A DNA stretch of 64,000 nucleotides, from NCBI GenBank assembly GCA_016709845.1, contig JADJMA010000035.1, positions 1-64,000 on the forward strand, given 5' to 3'. Each line of letters opens with the position of its first letter. Within the stretch, counting starts at the first letter, position 1. Of this stretch, positions 39,426 through 48,682 are shown in pieces. The DNA is from Flammeovirgaceae bacterium (GTDB taxonomy: Bacteria; Bacteroidota; Bacteroidia; Cytophagales; Cyclobacteriaceae). A model generated the notes under the pieces. That model had not been told where the DNA came from, did not search any database, and worked only from the letters and a program-made list of their open reading frames with translations. The position numbers and the translations under genes are program-made.

Positions 39426-41815
39426 TTATTTTATTTCTTTAAATGTTTGCTTAGCCACCCACATAACAGCAACCGTACTAAACGCCACTACACTCATGCT
39501 ACTAATCGGCATAAGGATTGCGGCTTTTAATGGTGATAGAAATCCACCACAAGCTAAACTTAAGGCAATCAGATTATAAAAGAATGAAATTCCAAAGCCA
39601 ATCTTAACAATTACAATAGCGCTTTTACTTAAAGCTAAAAACTTATCAAGTAGTCCAAGTTGTTGTCCGGCCAGAATTCCATCGCAAGCAGGATTGAAAA
39701 TGCCCGCGTCATCCGAAACGGCAATTCCAACATCACTTTGTTGCAAAGCTCCCGAATCGTTTAATCCATCCCCAATCATCATTACTTTTGAACCCTCTTG
39801 TTGCAGAGCAGAAACGAAGCCTAGTTTTTCGTGTGGAGATTGATTAAATAATAATTTGGTGTTGTTGTGAAAGATGCGCTTCATTCTATTTGACTCGCCA
39901 TCTGAATCTCCAGAAAGAAGAGCAACAACGCGTCTGCCTAATTTAGACACCACATTTTCCACTTGCGGACGTATTGTTGTTTCAATTTGAAAATAACCCC
40001 GTGTTTCATCATTAATAGATACAAATACCCGCGAAGAATCAATCATCGGATCCTTACTGTCTGTATAATCTGCTGATCCTATTCTGATGTAAACTCCCTC
40101 TACATATCCCTCAACGCCATGTCCTGCACGCTCCTTAAAGTTTTCAATCTCAACTATCGAATGGCTGATAATACTCTTCGCTATCAGACTGCTTAATGGG
40201 TGCGTGGAGGCAGATGTAACCACTTTAACCCAAGCAAGCTCACGATCGTCAAGTACACCCATAAATTTAACTTTGCTCGCACCATGCGTAATAGTACCAG
40301 TTTTATCAAAACAATTGAATCAATCGAAGCCATTCTCTCGATCACTTCAGCATTCTTTAGATAAAATCCTTGTCTGCCAAAAATCCGAACCATATTACCA
40401 TAAGTAAAGGGTGCTACGAGTGCTAGAGCACACGGACAGGCAACCATTAATACTGACGTAAGGACTAACCACATTCGGGAAGCATCATAAAAATACCACA
40501 CAACACCCGTCACCACGGCAATCACTAACACTACCCAAGTAAATATTCTAGCTGCCTTATCAATGATACGCCTATATTTTCCCTCTTCCGGTTTTTGAAA
40601 TGCCGCTTCGTTCCATAAATTGGTAAGGTGACTTTGTGAAGTACGCTTCTTTACCTGGAGTATTATGGGTTGACCGATTAATCGACCCCCCGCGTAAACC
40701 CATTCGCCTCTAACAACGCGAACCGGTTTCGACTCACCTGTAACAAAACTATAATCAAGATAAGTCTCTTCACTTTCCAACAGGCTATCCGCAGGTACAA
40801 TTTCTTTATTACGAATTCTGATTATGTCCTCGGGTAAAAGCTCATAAACCAAAATTGGTTTCCATTCTGTATCAACTAACTTTTGAACTGCCAGTGGAAA
40901 ATAGGATTTATAGTCACGATCAAAAGCAAGATTTTCGTACGTCTTGCTCTGAAACCACCTACCAATCAATAAAAAGAATACTAAACCTGCCAGCGAATCG
41001 AGATAGCCGGGGCCGGTTTGCCAAAGAATATCGTAAACACTTCTAAAAAATAGCGCCAACAAGCCTACCGCTATGGGCACATCAATGTTGATTTGTTTTT
41101 GTGTAAAACTCTTCCAGGCATTCTCAAAATATTCGCGCCCACTATAAAACGCTACCGGAATGGCCAGCATAATATTTAAGTAAGAAAAGATCCTTTGAAG
41201 ATATTCGTCTGTATGATCTAAACCCAGATACTCCGGGAAGCTTAACAACATGATGTTGCCAAATCCAAAACCTGCGATAGCCAGTTTAATCACCAACGAT
41301 TTATTGAACCCTACTGAATTAGATACTTCTTCTGACTTCAGGTTTATTTTCGGAGGATAACCCAACGAGGTAAGCACTCTGGCAACTTTACTAAAGGCAA
41401 TCTCTTTAGGATTAAAATCAATCCGAACTGACTTTGCAGAAAAATTTACTTCTGATTTTAGAATTCCTTTTTGAAGTCGTTGCAGGTTCTCTAATAACCA
41501 AATACAGGAAATACAATGTATAGCCGGAATATAAAATCGAACCCGTAAAAAAGAGTCGGAATCAAATTCAGCTATTTTCTTTCTAATCGCGGGTTCATCC
41601 AAATAAGCATACGATTCGTCACTTACATACCGGAGCGTAACCCCCGGGTTCTTGTCGAACGAATAGTATTCACAAAGATCGTTCTCATTTAAAATCTCAA
41701 AAACAGTTTTACAGCCCTGGCAACAAAAATGCTTATCCTCTAGTTGAATTTTTTCAACTTCGCAGGGAAGACCACAGTGATAACATAGTAACTCTTCTTG
41801 TACAAGAACCTCCAT
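39426..41815 (-). CDS. ccoI: CcoI, copper-transporting P-type ATPase for cbb3 oxidase, one frameshift
   Basis: CcoI (FixI) exports copper needed for cbb3 oxidase assembly. The N-terminus has the cysteine-rich ferredoxin-like region CYHCGLPCEVEK and KHFCCQGC, then a metal-binding domain with AIHCISCIW, eight hydrophobic helices, and the intramembrane CPC in VACPCALALVAPF. The frame breaks at the catalytic DKTGT: the plus-strand A-run at 40308-40311 is one base short, and restoring it gives SIVFDKTGTITHGASKVKF and the rest of the P and N domains, ending with the hinge GDGLNDSGAL. The corrected length is about 796 residues. The ATG at 41815 overlaps the usp stop by one base (TGATG), so the genes are coupled. 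Confidence 0.93.
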
Positions 41816-42582
41816 CAATTATTCGAATAGAAAATAGACATGTGGTTATCCGCCATTTTGGTAGCTAATTCGCTATCGTTGAGTAAATGTAGGGCGGCAC
41901 GTCCCATAATCAAAACGGGCTTGTTGAATTTTGAGGCATAGGTAACTATTTGCGAGGCCAGGTCGCGATTGCTCATAGGCACAATGCCAACATCGCTAAA
42001 AATCTTTTGCAGGTAGCTTACCAGATATTTTTCTAAATGGATTTCGGGAGCATCGTCTGGGCTCACGGTAAGAATAGTAACTTTCTTATTGCTTGATTGC
42101 CCACCAAAAAATGAAAGAAAAGATTTAAGAGCGGCAAGCCCTGATTGATCATAATCAAAAAGCACAAGAATCTCTTCGTAGGGATGCAGCAAATCTTCAG
42201 AGATAAAAATAGGGCAACCCACTTCCTCAAAGAAATGATCAGGAAATGTTTTTATAAGTTGACCAATATTTTCGTGTGTTATGGGATTGATTAATGCTAG
42301 ATCAGAAAATTTACTTTCGTTAACCAGCGAATTACTGCTCGTCTGACATTTAACAAAGGACATATCGAGATTCAGAGACTTGGCTTCATCTTCAAGCGAT
42401 GTTTGAATGGCCGATTTATCTGATTCATTACACCCTGATTTTGACTTTGCCGGCTTTACAAAATCGCGTAAGAAAAAACCAGTAAAACTTTTATTATCTA
42501 TATGAGCAAATAACTTGGCGTATTCTGCTAAATGAATTTGAGACGACTGAAAATCAACCGGAAATAGGATTTGCTTTTTCAC
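41815..42582 (-). CDS. Universal stress protein, divergent type
   Basis: The 255-residue protein begins MKKQILFPVDFQSSQIHLAEYA, the alpha/beta start of a UspA domain, and has two such halves. The usual ATP-binding G-x-x-G-x9-G-S/T motif is absent in both, so it may not bind ATP. A cysteine pair occurs at CNESDK and KCQTSS. It lies 11 bases downstream of the second stress-protein gene and overlaps ccoI, which places it in the oxidase-assembly operon. Its role is unknown; an association of Usp genes with low-oxygen respiration is known from other bacteria. Confidence 0.8.
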   Translation of the reverse strand: MKKQILFPVDFQSSQIHLAEYAKLFAHIDNKSFTGFFLRDFVKPAKSKSGCNESDKSAIQTSLEDEAKSLNLDMSFVKCQTSSNSLVNESKFSDLALINPITHENIGQLIKTFPDHFFEEVGCPIFISEDLLHPYEEILVLFDYDQSGLAALKSFLSFFGGQSSNKKVTILTVSPDDAPEIHLEKYLVSYLQKIFSDVGIVPMSNRDLASQIVTYASKFNKPVLIMGRAALHLLNDSELATKMADNHMSIFYSNN

Positions 42583-42593
42583 AAGAATAGGGT

Positions 42594-43427
42594 TTAGCTG
42601 ATTTTAAAAGTCCAAATAGGGCATGTTAAATGGTTTACTGCATCTTCGGCAATACTTCCACTCATCAAGTGGTTTATTCCTCTCCGACCTTGGGTAGCCA
42701 TGGCCACCATATCTGCTTTTGATTCTGCCACAAAGTTTCGCAAACCCTCTTCCTCGCTGTAATCATTAAAGATGGTAAGGGTGTAGTCTTTTAACATATA
42801 ACGTTTAGCGAAATCCTTCATCTCCTTTTTTACTTCAATGTCGCGTCTGAAGTTGGCTGGAGTATTTACATATAAGACATGCAGTGTCGCTTTAAAAAAA
42901 TTTTGTAGCCCTTTAACCTTCTGAACTAGCTCCTCTTGTTCTAAGCTTAAAGTATTTGGAAACACTATATTCTTAATGGAGCCTGCCTTTACCAAACCTT
43001 TAATAGCTATCACGGGTACTTCAGAAGTACGAACGATTTTTTCGGTGTTGGACCCAACAAAAAATTCCTTAATGCCACTGGCACCGTGTGTACCCATTAC
43101 AACCAGATCAATATCACTTTCTTTCATAAAATCTCTAACCATGGGGGTAGCGCCACCAAACTGAACAATAGAAGTGACTTTAGGCCCGTCTTTAGCCCAC
43201 TTGTCCTTCATTTTGGCAAAGTTTTTTTCGGCATGTGCTTTCATATCTTTTATGAAAGATTCTTCGAACGATAGTGTTGGCATCAAAACACTTTCGTGCA
43301 TTACCGGTAACTCAATTACATTAAGCAGCACTACCTCACCGCGACTTGACTTGGCAATGTCTACGGCAAACTTAAAGGCTTGTACGGCAGGGTCAGAAAA
43401 ATCGCAGGGAACCAGAATCCGTTTCAT
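42594..43427 (-). CDS. Universal stress protein, tandem UspA with ATP-binding motif
   Basis: The 277-residue protein carries two UspA domains. The first starts MKRILVPCDFSDPAVQAFKFAVDIA and has the nucleotide motif VMGTHGASGIKEFFVGSNTEKI; the second has AMATQGRRGINHLMSGSIAEDAV. These glycine motifs match ATP-binding Usp proteins. It is the first gene of the usp-usp-ccoI-ccoS run. Its upstream region contains a TAnnTTTG promoter element and two Fnr-type operators, so it is probably induced when oxygen is low. Confidence 0.9.
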   Translation of the reverse strand: MKRILVPCDFSDPAVQAFKFAVDIAKSSRGEVVLLNVIELPVMHESVLMPTLSFEESFIKDMKAHAEKNFAKMKDKWAKDGPKVTSIVQFGGATPMVRDFMKESDIDLVVMGTHGASGIKEFFVGSNTEKIVRTSEVPVIAIKGLVKAGSIKNIVFPNTLSLEQEELVQKVKGLQNFFKATLHVLYVNTPANFRRDIEVKKEMKDFAKRYMLKDYTLTIFNDYSEEEGLRNFVAESKADMVAMATQGRRGINHLMSGSIAEDAVNHLTCPIWTFKIS

Positions 43428-43452
43428 AATAATTAGAGGTTATTTATTGAAC

Positions 43453-43460
43453 CAAAACTA
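43453..43460 (-). promoter_or_regulatory. Promoter -7 element of the usp-usp-ccoI-ccoS operon
   Basis: The minus strand reads TAGTTTTG, a perfect match to the Bacteroidota TAnnTTTG element, 26 bases before the first usp start codon. An Fnr-like box lies about 33 bases upstream. Confidence 0.6.
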
Positions 43461-43482
43461 TTACAAACTCCTTGCGGGTCTA

Positions 43483-43496
43483 ATGATAGCTATCAA
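43483..43496 (-). promoter_or_regulatory. Fnr-type operator, proximal
   Basis: The plus strand reads ATGAT-AGCT-ATCAA, one mismatch from the Fnr consensus TTGAT-N4-ATCAA. With the -7 element centred near 43456, the box centre falls near -40 or -41 from the predicted transcription start, the class II activator position. Confidence 0.55.
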
Positions 43497-43504
43497 AGAA
43501 AAAG

Positions 43505-43518
43505 GTGACTTTTGTCAC
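43505..43518 (-). promoter_or_regulatory. Fnr/Crp-type operator, distal
   Basis: GTGAC-TTTT-GTCAC is a perfect 5-4-5 palindrome with the Fnr spacing. Its centre is 22 bases upstream of the proximal box, about two helical turns, which suits side-by-side dimers on one DNA face. Confidence 0.55.
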
Positions 43519-43563
43519 TTTCTCGCTAGCTAAAATATCTTGAATCTAATATAAATGGATAAA

Positions 43564-44280
43564 TCAGGCTATTATAAGATCTGCCTGCTTGGCCAGTTTC
43601 CTGACATCTAAAACACGGATTTTTTTGCCCTCAAAGGCAATCAGGCCATCTGATTTAAATTCAGATAAAAGACGGATTACAGTTTCCGTTGCTGTACCCA
43701 CAATACTGGCCAGGTCTTCGCGTGATAAAGCCAGTTCAATTAAAATACTGCCTTCACCTTCCATGCCATAGGTTTCTTTAAGCATAAGTAAGTTGGTGGC
43801 TAACCTTTCGCGAACTGATTTGTGGGCCAATTCTGCTAGTTTCTCTTCCATGATCCCCATTTCATGGCAAACAGCCTGCACTACACGCCTCATAAAGACG
43901 GGGTTCTTTTGCAAAACTTCAAAAAAACTTTCTTTAGGAATAAAGCAGATCTTTGCGTCTTCCAAAACAGTTGCTGTAGCCTGATAAAATTCTTCACTTA
44001 ACAAAGCTCGGTATCCAAGAAAATCTCCAGGCTTGGCTATGTAAATAATAAATTCTTTACCCTGAACATTATTTTTGTAGACTTTTACCTTACCGCCATT
44101 CATACAATAAAGGCCAGTAGGTCGTGTGCCTTCATAAAAAATATTTTGACCCTTTTTGTATTGAATACAAGTTTTATGGTTGTTTATCCTGCTTAAATCT
44201 TCCGGATTTAACCCATTAAACAGGGAATCCTTCAGATGGTCGCAAAGCGTACAGGCAATGTTAAATTCTACTTTAGCCAT
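43564..44280 (-). CDS. Crp/Fnr-family transcription regulator
   Basis: The 238-residue protein has a cyclic-nucleotide-binding-like beta-roll (GQNIFYEGTRPTGLYCMNGGKVKVY), a dimer helix and a C-terminal helix-turn-helix (LSREDLASIVGTATETVIRLLSEFKSDG). The recognition helix keeps Glu and Arg at the positions equivalent to Fnr E209 and R213. Four cysteines lie in the N-terminal region, at about residues 10, 13, 38 and 59, with the C-x-x-C spacing (ACTLC), compatible with an oxygen-sensing iron-sulfur cluster. It stands directly upstream of the oxidase-assembly operon, whose promoter bears Fnr boxes. It may be cotranscribed with menA in part, but no evidence shows this. Confidence 0.9.
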   Translation of the reverse strand: MAKVEFNIACTLCDHLKDSLFNGLNPEDLSRINNHKTCIQYKKGQNIFYEGTRPTGLYCMNGGKVKVYKNNVQGKEFIIYIAKPGDFLGYRALLSEEFYQATATVLEDAKICFIPKESFFEVLQKNPVFMRRVVQAVCHEMGIMEEKLAELAHKSVRERLATNLLMLKETYGMEGEGSILIELALSREDLASIVGTATETVIRLLSEFKSDGLIAFEGKKIRVLDVRKLAKQADLIIA

Positions 44281-44319
44281 ACTTCAAAAATGCTAAAAAA
44301 CCGTGTTTAAACCAAACCG

Positions 44320-45207
44320 TCAAAGGATTAAGCCTATCCCAAATAAGAGAACAAATAATAATGTAGATAGTGCCATCTGCTTAAGTAAAGGGTCCAATTC
44401 TTCAGAAGGTTTTTTCTGAACCGAAAGACCATTTCGAATAAACAAAGGAAGCGTAAGCAAGTAAATAAGTTGCCAAGGAGATTGAAAGTGAAGCCAGCTA
44501 TAAACAATGGCAGTAAGCATGCCTCCGCCCAACAATAACCAATGATACTGACTTGCCAACTCCTTACCAACTCGCACAGGAATTGAAAACTTGCCGGCAT
44601 GCCGATCTGATTCGATGTCTCTGATGTTGTTGATATTTAATACCCCTATTGAAAACAATCCGCAGCTAAGGGCAGGTAAAATCTTTATCCAGCTTAAAGA
44701 ATGAGTAAAAAGATAGTACGAACCCATTACGCCAACCAAACCAAAAAAAACAAGTACTGAAATATCTCCCAGTCCTATATAACCATACGGTTTCTTGCCG
44801 ATTGTGTAACCCACTGCGGCAGCAATACTCAACAATCCTAAACCAAAGAACAGAGCCAACGCTTGCCAGTCGGCACCAAAAGAAATCCAAAGAAGTGATA
44901 TACCACTAATCAGACTTAAAGCGGCAAACAAAATTACTGCATTCCGCATCTCGGTTGATGTAATAGCGCCTGATTGAACTGCCCGCTGAGGTCCTTTCCT
45001 GCCCTCATGATCGGCACCGTGTTGAGAATCACCATAATCGTTAGCCAGATTAGAAAGAACCTGTAAAAAAATGGTGGTGAGGCAACAAAGAGAAAATAGT
45101 AATGTATTAAAGCTATGCTCCGCTGCAGCAAGAAAACCAGCCATGCTTATACACGCCAATGATAAGGGAAGTGTTCTTAATCGGAAGGCCTCAATCCAAA
45201 CTTTCAT
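44320..45207 (-). CDS. menA: 1,4-dihydroxy-2-naphthoate polyprenyltransferase MenA
   Basis: MenA attaches the isoprenoid tail to form demethylmenaquinone in the inner membrane. The 295-residue protein has the Asp-rich prenyl-diphosphate motif in NLANDYGDSQHGADHEGRKG, the second motif in NINNIRDIESDRHAGK, and about eight hydrophobic helices. Its location near a cbb3 oxidase-assembly operon and an Fnr-like gene fits menaquinone-based respiration. It is 40 bases upstream of the fnr-like gene on the same strand. Confidence 0.93.
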   Translation of the reverse strand: MKVWIEAFRLRTLPLSLACISMAGFLAAAEHSFNTLLFSLCCLTTIFLQVLSNLANDYGDSQHGADHEGRKGPQRAVQSGAITSTEMRNAVILFAALSLISGISLLWISFGADWQALALFFGLGLLSIAAAVGYTIGKKPYGYIGLGDISVLVFFGLVGVMGSYYLFTHSLSWIKILPALSCGLFSIGVLNINNIRDIESDRHAGKFSIPVRVGKELASQYHWLLLGGGMLTAIVYSWLHFQSPWQLIYLLTLPLFIRNGLSVQKKPSEELDPLLKQMALSTLLFVLLFGIGLIL

Positions 45208-45262
45208 CTTTATCTATCAAATAACAAAGCAACCTGAAATAAGTTGATTTAGAAAAACTTAC

Positions 45263-45712
45263 TTATTGAATTTTTAAGATCTCAAAAGATTTTTTATTGA
45301 AAATAAATTTGTCACCAACTTTCTTGTGCATCAGTTCTTGGCCAAGCGGTGAGGCCGCACTCAAGGCAAAGACGTTAAAATCATTGATCTGAAGTTTACC
45401 TGCACTTACAGCCAAGTAAAAATTTCCATGAGTTGTAGTAACCACAGACCCTAACTCAACCATTTCATTGCCACCTGACGGATTCACTTTCTCCAAAGAA
45501 GCTTTTAGTTTAATGGCTTCCTGCAATTGTTGAGCTGCTTTATCTCTTTCCAGGTGAGCCATAGCGCGACCCGTTTCGTATTTATCTCCGGCACTGCTCT
45601 TTTCTTCTGCATTGGCCGATGCCTGTGCATAATTAATTTCCAATTGAGCTGCCGCGATCCGCTGTTCAACATAGTTAACGCACTGTGCAAAAAGCTGTTC
45701 GCGAATCTTCAT
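45263..45712 (-). CDS. GreA/GreB-like transcription cleavage-factor homologue
   Basis: The 149-residue protein has a long N-terminal coiled coil (EQRIAAAQLEINYAQASANAEEK) and a C-terminal FKBP-like domain (ELGSVVTTTHGNFYLAVSAG, SAASPLGQELMHKKVGDKFIF) that resembles GreA. Homologues in Bacteroidota are often annotated under unrelated names. GreA rescues backtracked RNA polymerase; without the acidic tip at the usual place I cannot say whether this protein does. It lies 2 bases downstream of the response regulator gene. Confidence 0.75.
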   Translation of the reverse strand: MKIREQLFAQCVNYVEQRIAAAQLEINYAQASANAEEKSSAGDKYETGRAMAHLERDKAAQQLQEAIKLKASLEKVNPSGGNEMVELGSVVTTTHGNFYLAVSAGKLQINDFNVFALSAASPLGQELMHKKVGDKFIFNKKSFEILKIQ

Positions 45713-45714
45713 GA

Positions 45715-46449
45715 TTATATACCCAGAATTAATTTCAATTTAGGATATCCCGTTTTGCTAATCGGAATCTGCTGCCCGTTACGCAATATGGCCATGTGCG
45801 TTTCCTTTTGGTAAGGCTCTATTTTTGTGATCTGGCCTATGTGAACGATAAACGACCGATGTACCCGAACGAATAGATTCGAATCTAACGATTGCTCATA
45901 AAAAGACATGGTTTTGTTTTTTAAAAAGGAGCCTTCCGCGGTTACAATTTTTACAAAATCATCTTCCGCCTCAAGATATTGAATTTCCTGCACAGGTATA
46001 ATTTTAACTTTGCTTCCGGTCTTAACCACAATGCGATTACTTTGTGATGGCGCTTTTGCCATGGTTTCCAGAAGCTCAGAGGTATTGGGTGCCTGTCCTG
46101 ATTTATCAAGAAATTTTTGAACAGCCTTTTGAAATCTGTCTTCAGCCACAGGCTTTAGCAAATAATCGATCGCATTCGCTTCAAAAGCTTTGAGAGCAAA
46201 CTCATCAAACGCAGTAATAAAAATAACTGCTGGTGCCGGTTGAATCAGTTCCAGCATTTCAAAGCCATTTATCTTTGGCATTTGAATATCGAGAAAAATC
46301 AACTCGGGTTGGTGTTGTTGAATCGCCTTAACACCTTCAAAGCCATCATTACATTCTTCCACAATTTCTATTTCAGAAAAATTTCTCAGATAATTTTTCA
46401 TAATCTCTCGACTCAACGGTTCATCATCGATCAAAACAGCTTTAATCAT
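45715..46449 (-). CDS. LytTR-family response regulator
   Basis: The 244-residue protein has an N-terminal receiver domain with the phospho-acceptor Asp in LIFLDIQMPKINGFEML and Lys in LLKPVAEDRFQKAV, and a C-terminal LytTR DNA-binding domain (KTGSKVKIIPVQEIQYLEAE, FVRVHRSFIVHIGQI). LytTR regulators control various cell-surface genes. The start overlaps the kinase stop by four bases, forming a two-component pair with coupled translation. The targets are unknown. Confidence 0.93.
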   Translation of the reverse strand: MIKAVLIDDEPLSREIMKNYLRNFSEIEIVEECNDGFEGVKAIQQHQPELIFLDIQMPKINGFEMLELIQPAPAVIFITAFDEFALKAFEANAIDYLLKPVAEDRFQKAVQKFLDKSGQAPNTSELLETMAKAPSQSNRIVVKTGSKVKIIPVQEIQYLEAEDDFVKIVTAEGSFLKNKTMSFYEQSLDSNLFVRVHRSFIVHIGQITKIEPYQKETHMAILRNGQQIPISKTGYPKLKLILGI

Positions 46450-47480
46450 GGCTTAGCAGGAACAGTTAAACTAACAGTAAATGTATTTGTCTTAATATTC
46501 GTTTTAACTAAATCATTTCGGGCGTAGATCAGGTAAAGTCTTCGCTGCAATCCGGTTAAACCGAAACCACTACCCGATGCAGGTTGCATATCGGAATCAA
46601 ATGGATTTGAAATTTCTATTTCTAATTGATTGTTATTCATTTTTGCTGTCAACTCGATAGAGATTTTTCCCGTGGTTCCATACAACCCAAATTTAATTGC
46701 ATTTTCTAAAAGTGGTTGAAGCACCAAGGTTGGTATTTGCCATTCGTAACAAGGCTCATCAATGTTTATGATTACATCCAATCTGTGACCAAAGCGAACT
46801 TTCTCAATGGCTAAATAAGTTTTCAGGTATTCAAGTTCTTGCGAAAGGTTTATCCACGGCTCATCAGCACGTTTAATGGTAAGCCTAAGAAAATCAGAAA
46901 GCTCTTGCAGCATCTTTCGTGCTTCATCTGGCCTTATGAGAATCAAAGCATTGATTGAATTTAAACTATTGAATAAAAAATGCGGCTGCAATTGGAGTTG
47001 CAACTTTTGTAGCTCCGCTTCGCGGGCCATATTTTTCAGATCTGATTCGCGGGTTTGCTGATCAAGCAATTCTGTCCATCGCGTATAATATACGGCACTA
47101 ATACCAACAGCGGTTAATGTAATAAATCCAATCGTCCATCGAACGGGGGTTGATTGAGAAAGAAATTCTAAATAACTCGTTTCATCAGGAATAATGGCAA
47201 GCATTGCCTTAGAAGAAACCCATTGGCATCCAAAAGCAAGAACAAGCGTTAACCCTACAGTGATTTGAAAAATACCAGTTCGCGGAAAATAGTTTAATAA
47301 TGAACCCAACAGAACAGCGGTACTAATTAGCACCAGATTGAAAATAGAAGAATCCCAAAGCGAAATTTCCCAACTAAAGCCTGCATATTGATGTAGCGCC
47401 CAGGCATGAAATCCTAACCACAGCAAGGCGGCTCCAATCAGCGGTAAGCGAGCAGTTAAGGTGGAAGTAGTTTTATTCAA
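46446..47480 (-). CDS. LytS-type sensor histidine kinase
   Basis: The 344-residue protein has four hydrophobic segments in the first 160 residues (IGAALLWLGFHAWALH, LVLISTAVLLGSLLNY, GFITLTAVGISAVYY), a coiled linker, and the kinase core of the LytS group with the phospho-His in QPHFLFNSLNSINALI and the ATP-binding motif LVLQPLLENAIKFG and GFGLTGLQRRL. No extracellular sensory domain is visible. The visible start codon is TTG (47480), with a stop just upstream, so a slightly later start is possible. Partner: the LytTR regulator downstream. Confidence 0.92.
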   Translation of the reverse strand: MNKTTSTLTARLPLIGAALLWLGFHAWALHQYAGFSWEISLWDSSIFNLVLISTAVLLGSLLNYFPRTGIFQITVGLTLVLAFGCQWVSSKAMLAIIPDETSYLEFLSQSTPVRWTIGFITLTAVGISAVYYTRWTELLDQQTRESDLKNMAREAELQKLQLQLQPHFLFNSLNSINALILIRPDEARKMLQELSDFLRLTIKRADEPWINLSQELEYLKTYLAIEKVRFGHRLDVIINIDEPCYEWQIPTLVLQPLLENAIKFGLYGTTGKISIELTAKMNNNQLEIEISNPFDSDMQPASGSGFGLTGLQRRLYLIYARNDLVKTNIKTNTFTVSLTVPAKP

Positions 47481-47575
47481 AATAAAGATGCGTCAACCGT
47501 ACCGCAAATTTAGACTTTAAGATTCAGCTATTTTTAAACATCTACCTGATTGAAGAATAACGCTATCTTTGATAT

Positions 47576-47949
47576 ATGATTTCGGAATACCTGCACACTT
47601 TTAAGAAAAAGACATCCAAAGCGATTTTGGCAGTTGTTCTGATCTTAAGTCTGTTTTCAGGTTTCATGCCATCGAAATCACCGGTACCTACTAGTAAGAC
47701 CCAGTCGGAATGGGTTATCCGAGAAAAGGCAAACTGAATTTAACCTCGGCATTCAAATCAAAGGCCACGCAAAGTCCGACCTCTTTTTGGTATCACTCTC
47801 AGGTCACTCGTCAATTATTTCAAAACAAACTCGTTGAAATAAAATTCAAAACAAATCAAAGTCAATTTTCATTGATTGACTTATCTTTTCAGTTATTCCA
47901 TTCAAACATCCTTCCTCACAGCTCCGATGAGGATATTCTCTTAGTTTAA
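47576..47949 (+). CDS. Small secreted or membrane protein, split by one frameshift
   Basis: An ATG at 47576 opens MISEYLHTFKKKTSKAILAVVLILSLFSGF, a signal-like segment, followed by MPSKSPVPTSKTQSEWVIRE. The frame stops at 47735, but a one-base correction in the A-run near 47722-47732 continues into KGKLNLTSAFKSK to a stop at 47949, making about 124 residues ending SSDEDILLV. I do not recognise the family. It sits between the LytTR kinase (divergent) and two more small genes. Confidence 0.45.
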
Positions 47950-47955
47950 TTCCTC

Positions 47956-47993
47956 AGGAAAATTTTCCTCATTGTTTTTCCGGTTTAGCCGGA
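47956..47993. repeat. Palindrome and hairpin between small genes
   Basis: AGGAAAATTTTCCT (47956-47969) is a perfect 14-base palindrome and is followed by TCCGG-TTTAG-CCGGA (47979-47993). They could terminate the gene before, but no T-tract follows. Confidence 0.35.
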
Positions 47994-48049
47994 GACTATC
48001 TAATTATTTACATGATCACTGTAAAAACGGTAGATCACTAATTCATTTT

Positions 48050-48223
48050 ATGGATCGGATTAAAAAAATACTAAGAATCGTTGGACTCGTTCTGCTTATC
48101 ATTCTCGCTCTATCGGGTATAGGGATTGTGCCTCCACCCAATCGCGAAAGGTACATTGGTAAAGAAGTCACTATTGAATTAGTGGAAGAAAATAAAGAAG
48201 GCTCAGAAGAGAGTAAAACCTGA
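48050..48223 (+). CDS. Small single-span membrane protein
   Basis: The 57-residue product starts MDRIKKILRIVGLVLLIILA, has one membrane span followed by IGIVPPPNRERYIGKEVTIE and ends in an acidic tail. I choose the ATG at 48050 because the open frame upstream to 47972 is not hydrophobic. The tail is too short to fold as a domain. It may be a partner of a membrane complex or a small stress protein; the function is unknown. Nothing in it contradicts expression. Confidence 0.55.
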   Translation: MDRIKKILRIVGLVLLIILALSGIGIVPPPNRERYIGKEVTIELVEENKEGSEESKT

Positions 48224-48388
48224 GTTTCAAAGAAAATTTTTTCGATCATTAAACATTCCTTCCGTTTCTTACTATAAAGGAGTTTTGGCAAAAGGCAATG
48301 AACAAAATAATGTAACTTTTATTGACCGGTCTTTAAACTTCCACCTATAATTATCTTCTAAGTCTTGAAAACAAACCTTAACAAGACT

Positions 48389-48682
48389 ATGGAAACTACA
48401 CCGATCAACTCAATTCAAATCCTAAAAAGTAAATTCTATTTGCTTTTTATCGGACTCACATTCGCGTTTCTTGTATCGTGTAACAACGAGGATACCACTC
48501 CAAACTTCTATTCAGAGGATATGGAAGATGCTAGTATGAATGCTGTTGAAGATTCTTATTTTGATGATGGCGATGATCTCGTAAGCGAAGCCTTCACCAG
48601 TTCTGATCAGGATTTAAGTGGTGGATGGGTAAGGAGCGAATGGAATACAATCGGCATTAAACTTTCCTTTTCCTATGTTTAA
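48389..48682 (+). pseudogene. Lipoprotein gene, apparently truncated
   Basis: The ATG at 48389 opens METTPINSIQILKSKFYLLF, then FAFLVSCNNEDTTPN, a lipoprotein signal with Cys after LVS. An acidic region (YSEDMEDASMNAVEDSYFDDGDD) runs to DLSGG. From about 48615 onward the sequence is the reverse complement of an FG-GAP repeat gene, so the true C-terminus is lost and the last 20 residues (SEWNTIGIKLSFSYV) are read in a foreign strand. This is a fusion junction, either a deletion/inversion scar or an assembly misjoin. Confidence 0.6.

Noticed and set aside
43174..43533. Plus-strand open frame over the usp gene
   Set aside because: It is antisense to a conserved UspA gene and its protein has no recognisable features.
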